64,000 nucleotides of DNA from an alpha proteobacterium BAL199 (GCA_000171835.1 ABHC01000001.1:186001-250000); one strand, 5' to 3'; positions 53,253-62,204 are shown, numbered from the stretch's first letter. The notes: generated from the sequence alone by a model not told the origin. Numbers and translations: made by a program.

Positions 53253-54329
53253 ATGTTTTACCGTGAAGCCGGTATCTTCAAGACGAGCTACGCTGCGGAT
53301 CAGGCGTTGTTCCGGATTCCGCTCGATCGGTTGTTCGTCATCGGGGTCGTGGTGGCGGCGATCGTGGTGGTGCCGCTGATCAGCAACGAATACTGGCTGG
53401 GCTCGATCATGATCCCGGTGCTGATCCTGTCGATCGCGGCGCTGGGGCTGAACATTCTGACAGGGTATTGCGGGCAGGTCAGCCTGGGCACCGGGGCGTT
53501 CATGGCAGCCGGGGCCTACATGGCCTACAAGATCGCGACGAACTTCACGTGGATGCCGATCCCGCTGGTCATTGTCCTGGGCGGGCTCTGCGCCGCTTCG
53601 ATCGGCTTGGCGTTCGGTCTGCCGAGCCTCCGGATCAAGGGCTTCTACCTGGCGGTGACCACGCTGGCCGCGCAATTCTTCCTGCTGTGGCTGTTCCAGA
53701 AGGTTCCGTGGTTCGTGAACAACTCGGCCTCGGGTGTTCCAACGGCGCCGCCGCGATCCGTGTTCGGTGAGTTGGTAACCGGCGCCGAGGCGACACCGGA
53801 GGCGCGCTACCTGTTCGTCTTAGCCTTTACCGTCGTCCTGGCGGTGATTGCCGGTAATCTGGTCCGTGGCCGCATCGGCCGGACCTGGATGGCGATCCGT
53901 GACATGGACATCGCGGCCGAACTGATCGGCATACGACCCTTGCACACCAAGCTGTCGGCGTTCGCGATCAGCTCGTTCTACTGCGGGGTATCCGGTGCGT
54001 TGTGGTCGTTCTGCTACATCAACACGGTGGAATCGTCGGCTTTCGACATTTTCCGATCGTTCATGATCCTGTTCATGGTGATCGTCGGCGGTTTGGGCAG
54101 CGTGCTGGGCTCGTTCCTCGGGGCGTTCTTCATCTTCCTGCTGCCCATCGCGCTGAACAACGTGGTCACCACATTCGGGCTGCCGATCGCCACCGAGACG
54201 ATCTCCCACATCGAGTTCATGGCGTTCGGCGGACTGATCGTGTTCTTCCTGATCGTCGAGCCGCATGGCCTGGCCCGGCTCTGGCAGATCGCGAAGGAGA
54301 AGCTTCGTCTGTGGCCGTTCCCGTACTGA
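53253..54329 (+). CDS. ABC importer permease (LivM type)
   Basis: A 358-residue permease with about 10 helices. LivM hallmarks: 'GYCGQVSLGTGAFMAAGAY', 'GFYLAVTTLAAQFFL', the EAA loop 'AIRDMDIAAELIGIRPLHTK' and 'EPHGLARLWQIAKEK' at the end. Heteromer partner of the LivH-type permease. The 107-bp gap to the next gene carries only its ribosome binding site and some upstream AT; nothing else is recognised. Confidence 0.92.
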   Translation: MFYREAGIFKTSYAADQALFRIPLDRLFVIGVVVAAIVVVPLISNEYWLGSIMIPVLILSIAALGLNILTGYCGQVSLGTGAFMAAGAYMAYKIATNFTWMPIPLVIVLGGLCAASIGLAFGLPSLRIKGFYLAVTTLAAQFFLLWLFQKVPWFVNNSASGVPTAPPRSVFGELVTGAEATPEARYLFVLAFTVVLAVIAGNLVRGRIGRTWMAIRDMDIAAELIGIRPLHTKLSAFAISSFYCGVSGALWSFCYINTVESSAFDIFRSFMILFMVIVGGLGSVLGSFLGAFFIFLLPIALNNVVTTFGLPIATETISHIEFMAFGGLIVFFLIVEPHGLARLWQIAKEKLRLWPFPY

Positions 54330-54436
54330 CGGAGCGGCCTTGGTTCCCGGCGGCAGGGGGCCATGATAGAATTGCCGTCAACTGCCGCGTGCTGACAACA
54401 AGGCAGATCATTCAAGAACAGGGAGGATCGACGACC

Positions 54437-55753
54437 ATGCGCATTCGCAATCTGACACTAGCCCTCGCGGGAGCGGCGGCCGGCCTGATGGGCCTGGCCG
54501 GGACCGCTTCGGCGGCCGAAGGGATCTATATCCCGAACCTCGTGTACAAGACCGGCCCGTACGCGCCGAGCGGCACTCCGGTGGCGCACGGCTTCGCCGA
54601 CTATCTCGCGATGATCAACTTGCGCGACGGCGGCGTGAACGGCGTGCCGATCATCTACGAAGAGTGCGAGACCGGCTATAAGACCGACCGCGGCGTAGAG
54701 TGCTACGACCGGGTGAAGGGTGAGAACGGCGGCGCCGTGGTCATCAATCCGTGGTCGACTGGCATCACCTACGCGCTGATCGAGAAGGCGACCGTCGACA
54801 AGATCCCGCTGTTCTCGATCGGTTACGGCCGCACGTCGGCCGCTGACGGCCGGGTGTTCCCGTACGTCTTCAACTTCCCGTCGACGTATTGGAATCAGGC
54901 GACCGCGATCGTCCGGTACATCGCCGATCAGGAAGGCGGGTTCGACAAGCTGAAGGGCAAGAACCTCGGTTTCGTCTATCTCGACCACCCGTACGGCAAG
55001 GAGCCGATCCCGACGCTGGACATCCTGGCGGAGAAGTACGGCTTCACCTACGACAAGTATCCGGTTCCGCCGGCCTCGATGACCGAGCAGAAGTCGATCT
55101 GGCTGCAGATCCGCCGCTCCAAGCCGGCCTACGTCGTGATGTGGGGCTGGGGCGCGATGAACTCCACCGCGGTGTCCGAGGCGGCCAACGTCAAGTATCC
55201 GATGGACAAGTTCATCGGCAACTGGTGGGCGGCGGCTGAGCCGGACGTGATTCCGGCCGGCGACGGCGCCATCGGCTACAAAGGCGCGACCTTCAACGGC
55301 GTCGGGACCGATTTCAAGATCTATAAGGATATCAACGATCTGTACGGCGCCGGAAAAGGCACCTGGACCAAGGATCAGATCGGCGGCGTGTTGTACTCGC
55401 GTGGCGTCGCCACCGCGGCCTACATCGTCGAAGCGATCAAGACCGCCCAGTTGAAGTTCGGCAACCGGGTCATCACCGGCGAGGAGATGCAGTACGGGCT
55501 GGAAAACCTGAAGCTCGACGCTGCGGCGATCGAGAAGCTGGGCCTGACCGGGCTGATGCCGCCGGTGGAAATCACCTGCGCCAATCACGAAGGCCAGAAT
55601 CCGGCCATCAAGATCCAACAGTGGAACGGCAAGGTCTGGGAGATCAAGACCGACTGGATCCCGGCGGATACCGCCCTGGTCCGGCCGCTGATCGAGCAGG
55701 ATGCCGCTCAGTACGCCAAGGAGAACAACATCACCCCGCGCAGCTGCTCGTAA
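54437..55753 (+). CDS. ABC importer periplasmic binding protein (LivK type)
   Basis: A 438-residue substrate-binding protein with a signal peptide (residues 1-26, 'LALAGAAAGLMGLAGTASAAE'-type hydrophobic core then AXA cleavage). The mature part is a type 1 periplasmic fold: 'LVYKTGPYAPSGTPVAHGFA' near 32, 'YEECETGYKTDRGVECYDRV', 'FNFPSTYWNQATAIVRYIAD'. It binds the solute and delivers it to the LivHM permease. The ligand cannot be read, but CoA ligases on both sides suggest a carboxylic acid rather than leucine. Confidence 0.93.
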   Translation: MRIRNLTLALAGAAAGLMGLAGTASAAEGIYIPNLVYKTGPYAPSGTPVAHGFADYLAMINLRDGGVNGVPIIYEECETGYKTDRGVECYDRVKGENGGAVVINPWSTGITYALIEKATVDKIPLFSIGYGRTSAADGRVFPYVFNFPSTYWNQATAIVRYIADQEGGFDKLKGKNLGFVYLDHPYGKEPIPTLDILAEKYGFTYDKYPVPPASMTEQKSIWLQIRRSKPAYVVMWGWGAMNSTAVSEAANVKYPMDKFIGNWWAAAEPDVIPAGDGAIGYKGATFNGVGTDFKIYKDINDLYGAGKGTWTKDQIGGVLYSRGVATAAYIVEAIKTAQLKFGNRVITGEEMQYGLENLKLDAAAIEKLGLTGLMPPVEITCANHEGQNPAIKIQQWNGKVWEIKTDWIPADTALVRPLIEQDAAQYAKENNITPRSCS

Positions 55754-55779
55754 GCGGCAACGGTTGATGTGAGGTTGGG

Positions 55780-55808
55780 ACGCCGGGGCCACACAGCCCC
55801 GGCGTTTC
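55780..55808 (+). terminator. Hairpin between livK-type and livF-type genes
   Basis: ACGCCGGGGC and GCCCCGGCGT (55780-55789 and 55796-55805) form a perfect 10-bp stem with a 6-base loop, followed by TTTCC. It probably causes partial termination and protects the upstream 3' end, so the binding protein is made in excess, as is typical for importers. Confidence 0.7.
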
Positions 55809-55853
55809 CACGATACGCTTTGCGACGTCCATCGGACGTCGGGGAGGACTGAG

Positions 55854-56687
55854 ATGAGCGTCGCCACCGAAGCCACCGCCCCGGAAGCTGCACTGCTGCG
55901 GGTCAACAACATCGAGGTCATCTACGACCACGTGATCCTGGTGTTGCGCGGCGTGTCGCTAGAGGTCGAGAAGGGCGGCATCGTGGCGCTGCTTGGCGCG
56001 AACGGCGCCGGCAAGACCACCACCCTGAAGGCGATCTCCAACCTGCTCGGCACCGAGCGCGGCGAGGTCACCAAGGGATCGATCGAATTCGAAGGCGTCA
56101 ATGTCGAGGCGTCCAGCCCGAATGCGCTGGTCAAGCGCGGCTGCATCCAGGTGATGGAGGGCCGGCATTGCTTCGAGCACCTGACCGTGGAAGAGAACCT
56201 GCTGACCGGCGCGTTCACCCGTGGCGGTGACCGTGCGGGCATCCAGGCCGACCTGGAGATGGTCTATGACTATTTCCCTCGGCTGAAGGATCGACGCGGC
56301 AGCCAGGCCGGATACACCTCGGGCGGCGAGCAGCAGATGTGCGCGATCGGCCGCGCCCTGATGAGCCGGCCGAAGATGGTGTTGCTGGACGAGCCTTCCA
56401 TGGGGCTGGCGCCGCAGCTGGTCGAGCAGATCTTCGAGATCGTGAAGAAGATCAACGAGCAGGAAGGCGTAACCATCCTGCTGGCCGAGCAGAACACCAA
56501 CATCGCCCTGAAATACGCCCGCTACGGCTATATCCTGGAGAGCGGTCGGGTGGTGATGGAAGGGGCGGCTGATACGCTGCGCAACAACGAGGACGTCAAG
56601 GAGTTCTACCTTGGCCTCGGTGGTGAGGGCCGCAAGAGCTTCCGCGACGTCAAGCAGTACCGCCGTCGCAAGCGCTGGCTGGGCTGA
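55854..56687 (+). CDS. ABC importer ATP-binding protein (LivF type)
   Basis: A 277-residue ATPase: Walker A GANGAGKTT (about 44-52), signature 'YTSGGEQQMCAIGRALM', Walker B 'MVLLDEPSMGLAP', and 'LLAEQNTNIALKYARYGYIL' in part. It has a C-terminal extension (GEGRKSFRDVKQYRRRKRWLG in part) longer than E. coli LivF, a feature of the aromatic/organic-acid importer branch. It pairs with the LivG-type ATPase. Confidence 0.93.
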   Translation: MSVATEATAPEAALLRVNNIEVIYDHVILVLRGVSLEVEKGGIVALLGANGAGKTTTLKAISNLLGTERGEVTKGSIEFEGVNVEASSPNALVKRGCIQVMEGRHCFEHLTVEENLLTGAFTRGGDRAGIQADLEMVYDYFPRLKDRRGSQAGYTSGGEQQMCAIGRALMSRPKMVLLDEPSMGLAPQLVEQIFEIVKKINEQEGVTILLAEQNTNIALKYARYGYILESGRVVMEGAADTLRNNEDVKEFYLGLGGEGRKSFRDVKQYRRRKRWLG

Positions 56688-56725
56688 CCCGCTCGCCGGC
56701 TGCCGCTACCACAGGGGAGGCCGGA

Positions 56726-57961
56726 ATGGCCGAGTTCTACGACGACCTCGAGACCCGCAGCGCCGACGCGCGCGCCGTTTCCCTGGCGGAACGCCTGCCG
56801 AGACAGATCGCCCACGCCAAGGCGAACAGCGCGTATTTCGGCAAGGCCCTGGCCGGGATCGATGCCGTGGCCATCACCGATCGGGCCGCGCTCGCGGACT
56901 TGCCGGTGCTGCGCAAATCGGACCTGCTGGAATTGCAGACGGCTAATCCCCCGCTGGGCGGGCTGAACGCGACGCCGATCGACCGGCTTGCCCGGGTGTT
57001 CATGTCGCCGGGGCCGATCTTCGAGCCGGAAGGCTACGGGACAGACGCCTATCGTTTCGCCCGCGCGCTGTTCGCCGCCGGATTCCGCAAGGGCGAGTTG
57101 GTCCACAACACCTTCGCCTACCACCTGACCCCGGCCGGGCGGATCGCCGAGAGCGGCGCCCATGCGCTGGGCTGCCCGGTGTTCCCGGCAGGCGTCGGCA
57201 ACACCGAACAGCAGGTCCAGGCGATCGCCGGCCTGAAGCCGCGCCATTACATCGGCACCCCCTCCTTCCTGAAGATCATCCTGGAGAAGGCGAAGGAGAT
57301 GGGGGCCGACGTCTCGTCCCTGCGCCACGCATTGGTGTCGGGCGAGGCGCTGCCGCCCAGCTTGCGCGCCGAACTGGCGGAATACGGCGTGGCGGTGCTG
57401 CAGGCCTATGCGACCGCCGATGTCGGGCTGATTGCCTACGAGTCCGAGGCCAAGGAGGGCCTGATCGTCGATGAGGGGGCAATCGTCGAGATCGTGCGCC
57501 CTGGCACCGGCACCCCGGTGCCGGACGGCGAGGTCGGCGAGGTGGTGGTTACGGTGCTGAACCCCGACTATCCGTTGGTCCGCTTCGGCACCGGCGACAT
57601 GTCGGCGGTGTTGACCGGCACCAGCCCGTGCGGGCGCACCAATCTGCGCATCAAGGGTTGGATGGGCCGCGCCGACCAGACGACCAAGGTCAAGGGCATG
57701 TTCGTGCACCCAGGCCAGATCGCCGAGATCGCCAAACGGCACCCCGAGGTCGTGCGGGCGCGCCTGGAAGTGACCGGCGAGAAGGGCCAGGACGTCATGA
57801 CGCTGGTTTGCGAAACCGCGTCCAGCAATGCAGCCCTGATCGATGCGGTGGCGCAGAGCCTGTCGTCGGTCACCAAGCTGCGGGGGGCCATCAAGCTGGT
57901 GGGACCCGGCGAGTTGCCGAACGACGGCAAGGTGATCGCCGATCTGCGCAGCTACGAATAG
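56726..57961 (+). CDS. Phenylacetate-CoA ligase (PaaK)-like protein
   Basis: A 411-residue member of the PaaK branch of adenylate-forming enzymes: 'LPVLRKSDLLELQTANPP', 'GVGNTEQQVQAIAGLKP', 'LVSGEALPPSLRAELAEYGV' in part and the C-terminal AMP-binding fold with 'KVKGMFVHPGQIAEI'. The usual phosphate-binding loop SSGTTGxP is absent; the equivalent is MSPGPIFEPEG, known from a subfamily with unclear activity. Last gene of the operon, 38 bp after livF. It may not activate acids by itself. Confidence 0.78.
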   Translation: MAEFYDDLETRSADARAVSLAERLPRQIAHAKANSAYFGKALAGIDAVAITDRAALADLPVLRKSDLLELQTANPPLGGLNATPIDRLARVFMSPGPIFEPEGYGTDAYRFARALFAAGFRKGELVHNTFAYHLTPAGRIAESGAHALGCPVFPAGVGNTEQQVQAIAGLKPRHYIGTPSFLKIILEKAKEMGADVSSLRHALVSGEALPPSLRAELAEYGVAVLQAYATADVGLIAYESEAKEGLIVDEGAIVEIVRPGTGTPVPDGEVGEVVVTVLNPDYPLVRFGTGDMSAVLTGTSPCGRTNLRIKGWMGRADQTTKVKGMFVHPGQIAEIAKRHPEVVRARLEVTGEKGQDVMTLVCETASSNAALIDAVAQSLSSVTKLRGAIKLVGPGELPNDGKVIADLRSYE

Positions 57962-57965
57962 CCGG

Positions 57966-59384
57966 CTACCCGGATACCGGCGCCACCGTCTCCTTCAGCC
58001 AACGCGCGATTCCCGCCGTCCGCCAGTCGTCGTCGTGGCGGCCGACGATCTGCACGCCGACCGGCATGCCGCCGATGGCCAGCATCGGTACTGTTACCGC
58101 CGGACAGCCGATTGCCGAGGTCCAGGCGTTGTAGGCCGGCAGGCCGGTGGTGTGGGTGATGCCAGGCTCGCCCTTGGCGTTCGGGTCTCCCATCAGCGGC
58201 GCCGGGCCGGCCGAGGACAAAGTGATCATCGCGTCGGCGGTGGCGGCCACCGAGCGGAACCGCGAGCGCATGGTCTCGCGCTTGGCGAGAGCAGCGCGAT
58301 AGTCGTCCTGGGTCATCGCCTCGGCCATTTCCAGCCGGACCCGCATGCTGGGGCTCAGCTTGGTCACGTCCTTCTCGGCAAGGTTCCGCAGGGTCCAGCG
58401 CAGTTCCCACCCGCAGATGTCGCGGCACAGGACCAGGCTCTCGGTGATCTCGCGCTCGAACGCTTCAAGGTCGGCATGGCCTTTCCGGCGCACTATGGCG
58501 ACGCCGCTGGCCGCCACCTGGCCCAGCAGTTTTTCGAATGCAGTGAGCGTGGCGTCGTCGGTCAGGGCCCAGCCTTCGGTTTCGGCGACGATCAGCCGGC
58601 GGGGAGCCGTGGCGGTCGGCGCATCTTCTGGGCCGTACAGGCCGGGGCAGCCGGGGTCGCCACCGGTGAATCGCGCGATGGCGTGGCTGACCGCCCATAG
58701 ATCGTCGACCCCACCGGCGTGGACGCCGAGATGGCTGTGGCTGAGGCCTTGGCGCTCGCCGCGGTGCAGGGCGCCGAGGGTCGGTTTGATCGCGGTGTTG
58801 GCGCAGAAACCCGCCGGCCGGATGATCGAGCCGACGACCTGGCTACCCAGGGTGGCCGGGACCATCGCCGCACCGATCGCCGCCGCCGATCCCGACGAGG
58901 AGCCGCCGGGGGTGCAGGCCGGATCGAACGGGTTGGTGGTCGGTCCGGGGTGCGAGAAGCCGAGCTCGGTGGTGACCGTCTTGCCGAGGATCGCCGCACC
59001 GGCCAGGCGCAATGCCTGGACGCAGGCGGAGTCCTCGCCGGTGCTGCGGCCGGCATACAGCGGGCTACCCATCTGGGTCGGCATGTCCTTGGTCATGTAC
59101 AGGTCCTTGACCCCGATCGGCATGCCGTCGATCGGGGACAGCGGCTTGCCGTCGCGCCAGCGCTTGGTGGCGGCAGCGGCAGCGGTCTTGGCTCCGGCTT
59201 CGTTCAGGACGACCCAGGCTTTCACCGCCGGTTCGCGGGCTGCGATGGTCGCGAGGCAGCGTTCCAGATACGCGCTGGGACTGTCCGTGCCGGAGCGGAA
59301 GTCGTCCAGCCGATCGGACCAGGTGAGCGGCTGATGGGTCACCGGATCGTATCCCGTCTTGCCAAGCGTCGCGCTGTCAGTCAT
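57966..59384 (-). CDS. Amidase (amidase signature family)
   Basis: A 472-residue amidase-signature hydrolase. The catalytic triad is visible: Lys93 in GMPIGVKDLYM, cis-Ser163 in TPGGSSSGSAAA and Ser186 in SQVVGSIIRPAGFCAN. The usual 'TDTGGS' before the nucleophile reads SQVVGS here, as in AtzF-like and other accessory amidases. Members hydrolyse amides, allophanate or ureidos; the substrate is unknown. It converges with the PaaK-like gene (4 bp between stops). Confidence 0.87.
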   Translation of the reverse strand: MTDSATLGKTGYDPVTHQPLTWSDRLDDFRSGTDSPSAYLERCLATIAAREPAVKAWVVLNEAGAKTAAAAATKRWRDGKPLSPIDGMPIGVKDLYMTKDMPTQMGSPLYAGRSTGEDSACVQALRLAGAAILGKTVTTELGFSHPGPTTNPFDPACTPGGSSSGSAAAIGAAMVPATLGSQVVGSIIRPAGFCANTAIKPTLGALHRGERQGLSHSHLGVHAGGVDDLWAVSHAIARFTGGDPGCPGLYGPEDAPTATAPRRLIVAETEGWALTDDATLTAFEKLLGQVAASGVAIVRRKGHADLEAFEREITESLVLCRDICGWELRWTLRNLAEKDVTKLSPSMRVRLEMAEAMTQDDYRAALAKRETMRSRFRSVAATADAMITLSSAGPAPLMGDPNAKGEPGITHTTGLPAYNAWTSAIGCPAVTVPMLAIGGMPVGVQIVGRHDDDWRTAGIARWLKETVAPVSG

Positions 59385-59416
59385 CGCTGCCTCTTCCGTG
59401 GTCTGGTTGTTGGCTG

Positions 59417-59632
59417 ATGTCGCTGGAACTCACCGTCATTCTCTTGATTGCCGCTATCGGGTTGTCGGTCCTCGCCTGGATCATGCAGCGGCGCCCGCGC
59501 GAGGGCTTCGACCCGCCGCTGGTGCCGTGGACGGCGGTTCAGGTGGTGGCGGTGGTCATCGCCTTGCTGATGGCCGCTCATCTGGTCTCGCTTGCGACCG
59601 GCAAGCCGTTCACCGGCCGCCGCGGCCTGTAG
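59417..59632 (+). CDS. Small two-helix membrane protein
   Basis: A 71-residue protein with two hydrophobic segments ('LTVILLIAAIGLSVLAWIM' and 'VPWTAVQVVAVVIALLMAAH' in part) joined by a charged loop 'QRRPREGFDPPL'. It ends with 'TGKPFTGRRGL'. Short proteins of this form are found in Rhodospirillales; the function is unknown. It is divergent from the amidase gene with a 32-bp gap. Confidence 0.7.
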   Translation: MSLELTVILLIAAIGLSVLAWIMQRRPREGFDPPLVPWTAVQVVAVVIALLMAAHLVSLATGKPFTGRRGL

Positions 59633-59680
59633 TCCTCCATCCAGAGTGTCGGCCTGAGGGCGTCTGTGGGGAGGGCCCGT

Positions 59681-60487
59681 TCAAGTTCCCGTGAAGTTCG
59701 GCTTGCGCTTCTCCATAAACGCGGTGCGGCCCTCGGTGTAGTCGGCGCTGCCGAAGCATTTCGAGACGGCCCGGTCGACGGCGGCAAGATCCCAGTCCTT
59801 CTGCGGCTTGGCCAGTTCGATCAGGCTGTGCTTGACCGCGGCGATCGACAGCGGGGCGTTGCCGGCGATCCGTTCGGCCATCGGCCAGACCGTGTCATCG
59901 AGTTCGGCCTTCGGCACCACCCGGTTGACCAAGCCCATGATCCGCGCCTCCTCGGCGTCGAACTGCCGGGCGGTGTAGAAGATCTCCGCCACGAACTGCG
60001 GCCCGACGATGTCGTACAGCCGGCGCACCCCGTCGAAGCCGTAGCCGATACCGAGCTTGGCGGCCGGCACGGCGAACCGGGAATCGTCCGAGGCGATCCG
60101 GATGTCGCAGTCGAGCGCAATCGCCAGGCCGCCGCCGATGCAGTAGCCGTCGATCCGCGCGATGGTCGGCTTCGCCAAGTTCTGGACGGTGTCGTGATAG
60201 GCTGAGACCGCGTCATTGTAGACCTCGATGTGCTCGACTGAGGCGCGCTCGTTCTCGAACTTCGAGATGTCGGCGCCAGCCACGAACGCCTTGTCGCCGG
60301 CCCCGGTGAACACCACGCAGCGTACGGCGTCGTCGTCGGCGAAGGTGGCGATTGCCTTGGCGGCGCCCAGCCACATGTCGAGCGACATGGCGTTGTGCCG
60401 GGCCGGGTTGTTGAAGGTGACGACGCCGACCCCGCCCCTGCGTTCAACGATGATCGGTTCGGCGGCGGCAAGTTCTTGAGTAGCCAT
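59681..60487 (-). CDS. Enoyl-CoA hydratase/isomerase family protein
   Basis: A 268-residue crotonase-fold protein: oxyanion-hole segments 'GAGDKAFVAGADISKFENER' in part and 'DGYCIGGGLAIALDCDIRIA' in part. One of the two usual catalytic Glu positions is Gly/Ala-rich here, so it could be an isomerase or hydrolase rather than a true hydratase. CCGGAGAGACC precedes the ATG at 60487; the frame is open upstream to 60715 but lacks a family match there. It may serve acyl-CoA made by the ligases nearby. Confidence 0.86.
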   Translation of the reverse strand: MATQELAAAEPIIVERRGGVGVVTFNNPARHNAMSLDMWLGAAKAIATFADDDAVRCVVFTGAGDKAFVAGADISKFENERASVEHIEVYNDAVSAYHDTVQNLAKPTIARIDGYCIGGGLAIALDCDIRIASDDSRFAVPAAKLGIGYGFDGVRRLYDIVGPQFVAEIFYTARQFDAEEARIMGLVNRVVPKAELDDTVWPMAERIAGNAPLSIAAVKHSLIELAKPQKDWDLAAVDRAVSKCFGSADYTEGRTAFMEKRKPNFTGT

Positions 60488-60718
60488 GGTCTCTCCGGTT
60501 GCTCCGATGCTGCGAACGAAGGCGCGGCGGAGCCGTGCAGGGTGTGTGGACGCGGTGCGGGCTGGATTGGCGGCCCGGTGGCGCGTGATCGGCGAAGGGA
60601 CCAGAACACTAAACCAGGGTCTTGCCAGCGCCAATCCCATGGGCGGGGTCGCTTGCGGCGGGGTGTCGCACCTGACAGAGGGACTCGAAACCAGAAGACC
60701 CACTTCCCATATCAATCA

Positions 60719-60834
60719 TAAGGCCAGTTCGGACCTACACCGGCTGGCCGAACGGGATCACTCCCGTTTGAGACTGGAAGCGGCGCCGACACTCCCTCCC
60801 CCCCCGCAGTGCGGTGCCGCTTCCTTTTCCTTTC
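60719..60834 (+). ncRNA. Candidate small RNA or ccm leader attenuator
   Basis: Three tandem hairpins on the plus strand: SL1 GGCCAG...CTGGCC (60722-60749), SL2 AACGGGA-TCAC-TCCCGTT (60751-60768, perfect), SL3 GGAAGCGGC...GCCGCTTCC (60776-60824). SL3 is followed by a T-rich tract and has a C-rich loop (CCCTCCCCCCCC) that resembles anti-Shine-Dalgarno loops of regulatory RNAs. No upstream plus-strand gene needs a terminator here. No known RNA family is recognised; the 5' end is a guess (possible CATATC -10 near 60708). Confidence 0.45.
60776..60834 (+). terminator. Rho-independent terminator upstream of ccmA
   Basis: GGAAGCGGCGCCGACACT pairs with AGTGCGGTGCCGCTTCC over 16 of 17 bases with small bulges; TTTTCCTTTC follows. 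It would stop transcripts about 55 bp before ccmA. It points the same way as ccmA, so it either ends a small RNA or attenuates the ccm operon. Confidence 0.7.
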
Positions 60835-60888
60835 CTCACAACATCAAGTGTCGTGGCCGGCTGGCCTGTTGAACGCTATAGAGGCGTC

Positions 60889-61542
60889 ATGACGGGGAAT
60901 GACCGGCTCGACGTGATGGACCTCGCCGCCCGACGCGGCGGCCGACCGGTATTCCACGGACTCTCGTTCACGCTCGCGCCTGGTGGTGCGCTGCGGCTCG
61001 CCGGGCGCAACGGCGGCGGCAAGACCACGCTGCTCCGAATCCTCGCGGGCCTCGGCCGCGCCGATCGGGGCGTGGTGCTCTGGAACGGCGATCCGATCGG
61101 CGACGACCGCGAGGCGCACGCTGCGCGGCTGGGTTGGCTCGGCCACGCCGACGCTCTCAAGCCGGCGCTGTCAGCCCGCGAGAATCTGGAAGCGGCCTTG
61201 CGCATCGCCGACCGGCCGCTTGCTGGGCTGAACAATGCCCTGGACGCTCTCGGTCTCAGCAATCTGGCAGATCTGCCGGCCGGCTGGCTGTCCTCCGGGC
61301 AACGCCGCCGGGTGGCGCTGGCGCGGGTGCTGGCCGGAGCCGCTCCGCTCTGGCTGCTCGACGAGCCGACCGTCGGCCTGGACATCGCATCCGTGGCCGC
61401 GCTGGAGCGAGCGATTGCTTCGCATCGGGCAGGCGGCGGAATGGTCGTCGCTGCCACCCACACCGCTCTCGACCTCGGCCCCGATACAGTCAGCCTGGAT
61501 CCGGCGGCGCATGCCGGGGCAATTCCGGAGCCGATCTCTTGA
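60889..61542 (+). CDS. ccmA: Haem exporter ATP-binding protein CcmA
   Basis: A 217-residue ABC ATPase: Walker A GRNGGGKTT (39-47), signature 'LSSGQRRRVALARVL' and Walker B 'LWLLDEPTVGLD'. With CcmB and CcmC it drives release of haem-loaded CcmE in cytochrome c maturation system I. The GTG-free ATG at 60889 follows GAGGCGTC. First gene of ccmABCDEF; the next gene begins inside its stop codon (TTGA). Confidence 0.95.
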   Translation: MTGNDRLDVMDLAARRGGRPVFHGLSFTLAPGGALRLAGRNGGGKTTLLRILAGLGRADRGVVLWNGDPIGDDREAHAARLGWLGHADALKPALSARENLEAALRIADRPLAGLNNALDALGLSNLADLPAGWLSSGQRRRVALARVLAGAAPLWLLDEPTVGLDIASVAALERAIASHRAGGGMVVAATHTALDLGPDTVSLDPAAHAGAIPEPIS

Positions 61543-62204
61543 ACGGGTTTCTCGCCTTGATCGGCCGCGACCTCCGTCTGGCCCGACGCCAAGGGGCCGA
61601 TGTTGCCATGACACTGGCGTTCTTCGTGGTGGTGGTGGCGCTGTTTCCGCTCGGGCTTGGCCCGACGCCGGCTCTGCTGGCCCGGATCGCCGGCGGCGTG
61701 TTGTGGGTCACCGCGTTGCTGGCCGCGATGCTGTCGTTCGACCGGCTGTTCCAGCAGGACGCCGATGACGGTGGGCTCGATCTGCTGGCGCTGTCCGGCT
61801 TGCCCCTGGTCCTGGTTGCCCTGGCAAAGGCGGTCGCGCACTGGCTGACCACCGGCCTGCCGACGGTACTGCTGGCGCCGTTGCTGGCGCTGACCCTGGA
61901 TCTGCCGGCTGCGGCCTATCCGGCGCTGGTAATCGGACTGTTGCTAGGGACCCCGACGGTCAGCCTGCTGGGCACGGTCGGCGCGGCCTTGGTGGTGGGG
62001 GCCCGCCGGGCCGGCGTGCTGGTCGCGCTGATCGTGTTGCCGCTAACTATTCCGGTGCTGATCTTCGGGGTGGCGGCGGTGGAGGCGGGTGGCGCCGGCC
62101 TGCCGATCCAGCCGCACCTGACACTGCTGGCGGCGTTGCTGGCGGCCGCGATTCCTCTGGCGCCCCTGGCCGCCGGTGCGGCCTTGCGTCAGGCGGTCGA
62201 GTAG
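61539..62204 (+). CDS. ccmB: Haem exporter permease CcmB
   Basis: A 221-residue membrane protein with about six helices, 'FLALIGRDLRLARRQGADVA' in part at the start and 'FFVVVVALFPLGLGP' as the first helix. It has the usual CcmB length. The start is TTG at 61539, overlapping the ccmA stop by three bases, which means coupled translation. It forms the CcmAB complex. Confidence 0.93.
   Translation: MNGFLALIGRDLRLARRQGADVAMTLAFFVVVVALFPLGLGPTPALLARIAGGVLWVTALLAAMLSFDRLFQQDADDGGLDLLALSGLPLVLVALAKAVAHWLTTGLPTVLLAPLLALTLDLPAAAYPALVIGLLLGTPTVSLLGTVGAALVVGARRAGVLVALIVLPLTIPVLIFGVAAVEAGGAGLPIQPHLTLLAALLAAAIPLAPLAAGAALRQAVE

Larger units (their letters stand above)
60488..60888. other. 401-bp gap between the enoyl-CoA hydratase and ccmA genes
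   Basis: No coding sequence is supported here on either strand. The left part (60488-60690) has no recognisable element apart from the hydratase ribosome binding site. The right part (60719-60834) holds three consecutive hairpins, the last with a T-tract, described separately as a candidate RNA. The 10-mer CCGGCTGGCC occurs twice (60740-60749 and 60857-60866). Confidence 0.6.

Noticed and set aside
60488-60850. SRP RNA or 6S RNA in the gap before ccmA
   Set aside because: The SRP GGAAGGAAGCAGCC-type core is absent and no 6S closing stem with a central bubble was found; kept only as an unassigned RNA candidate.
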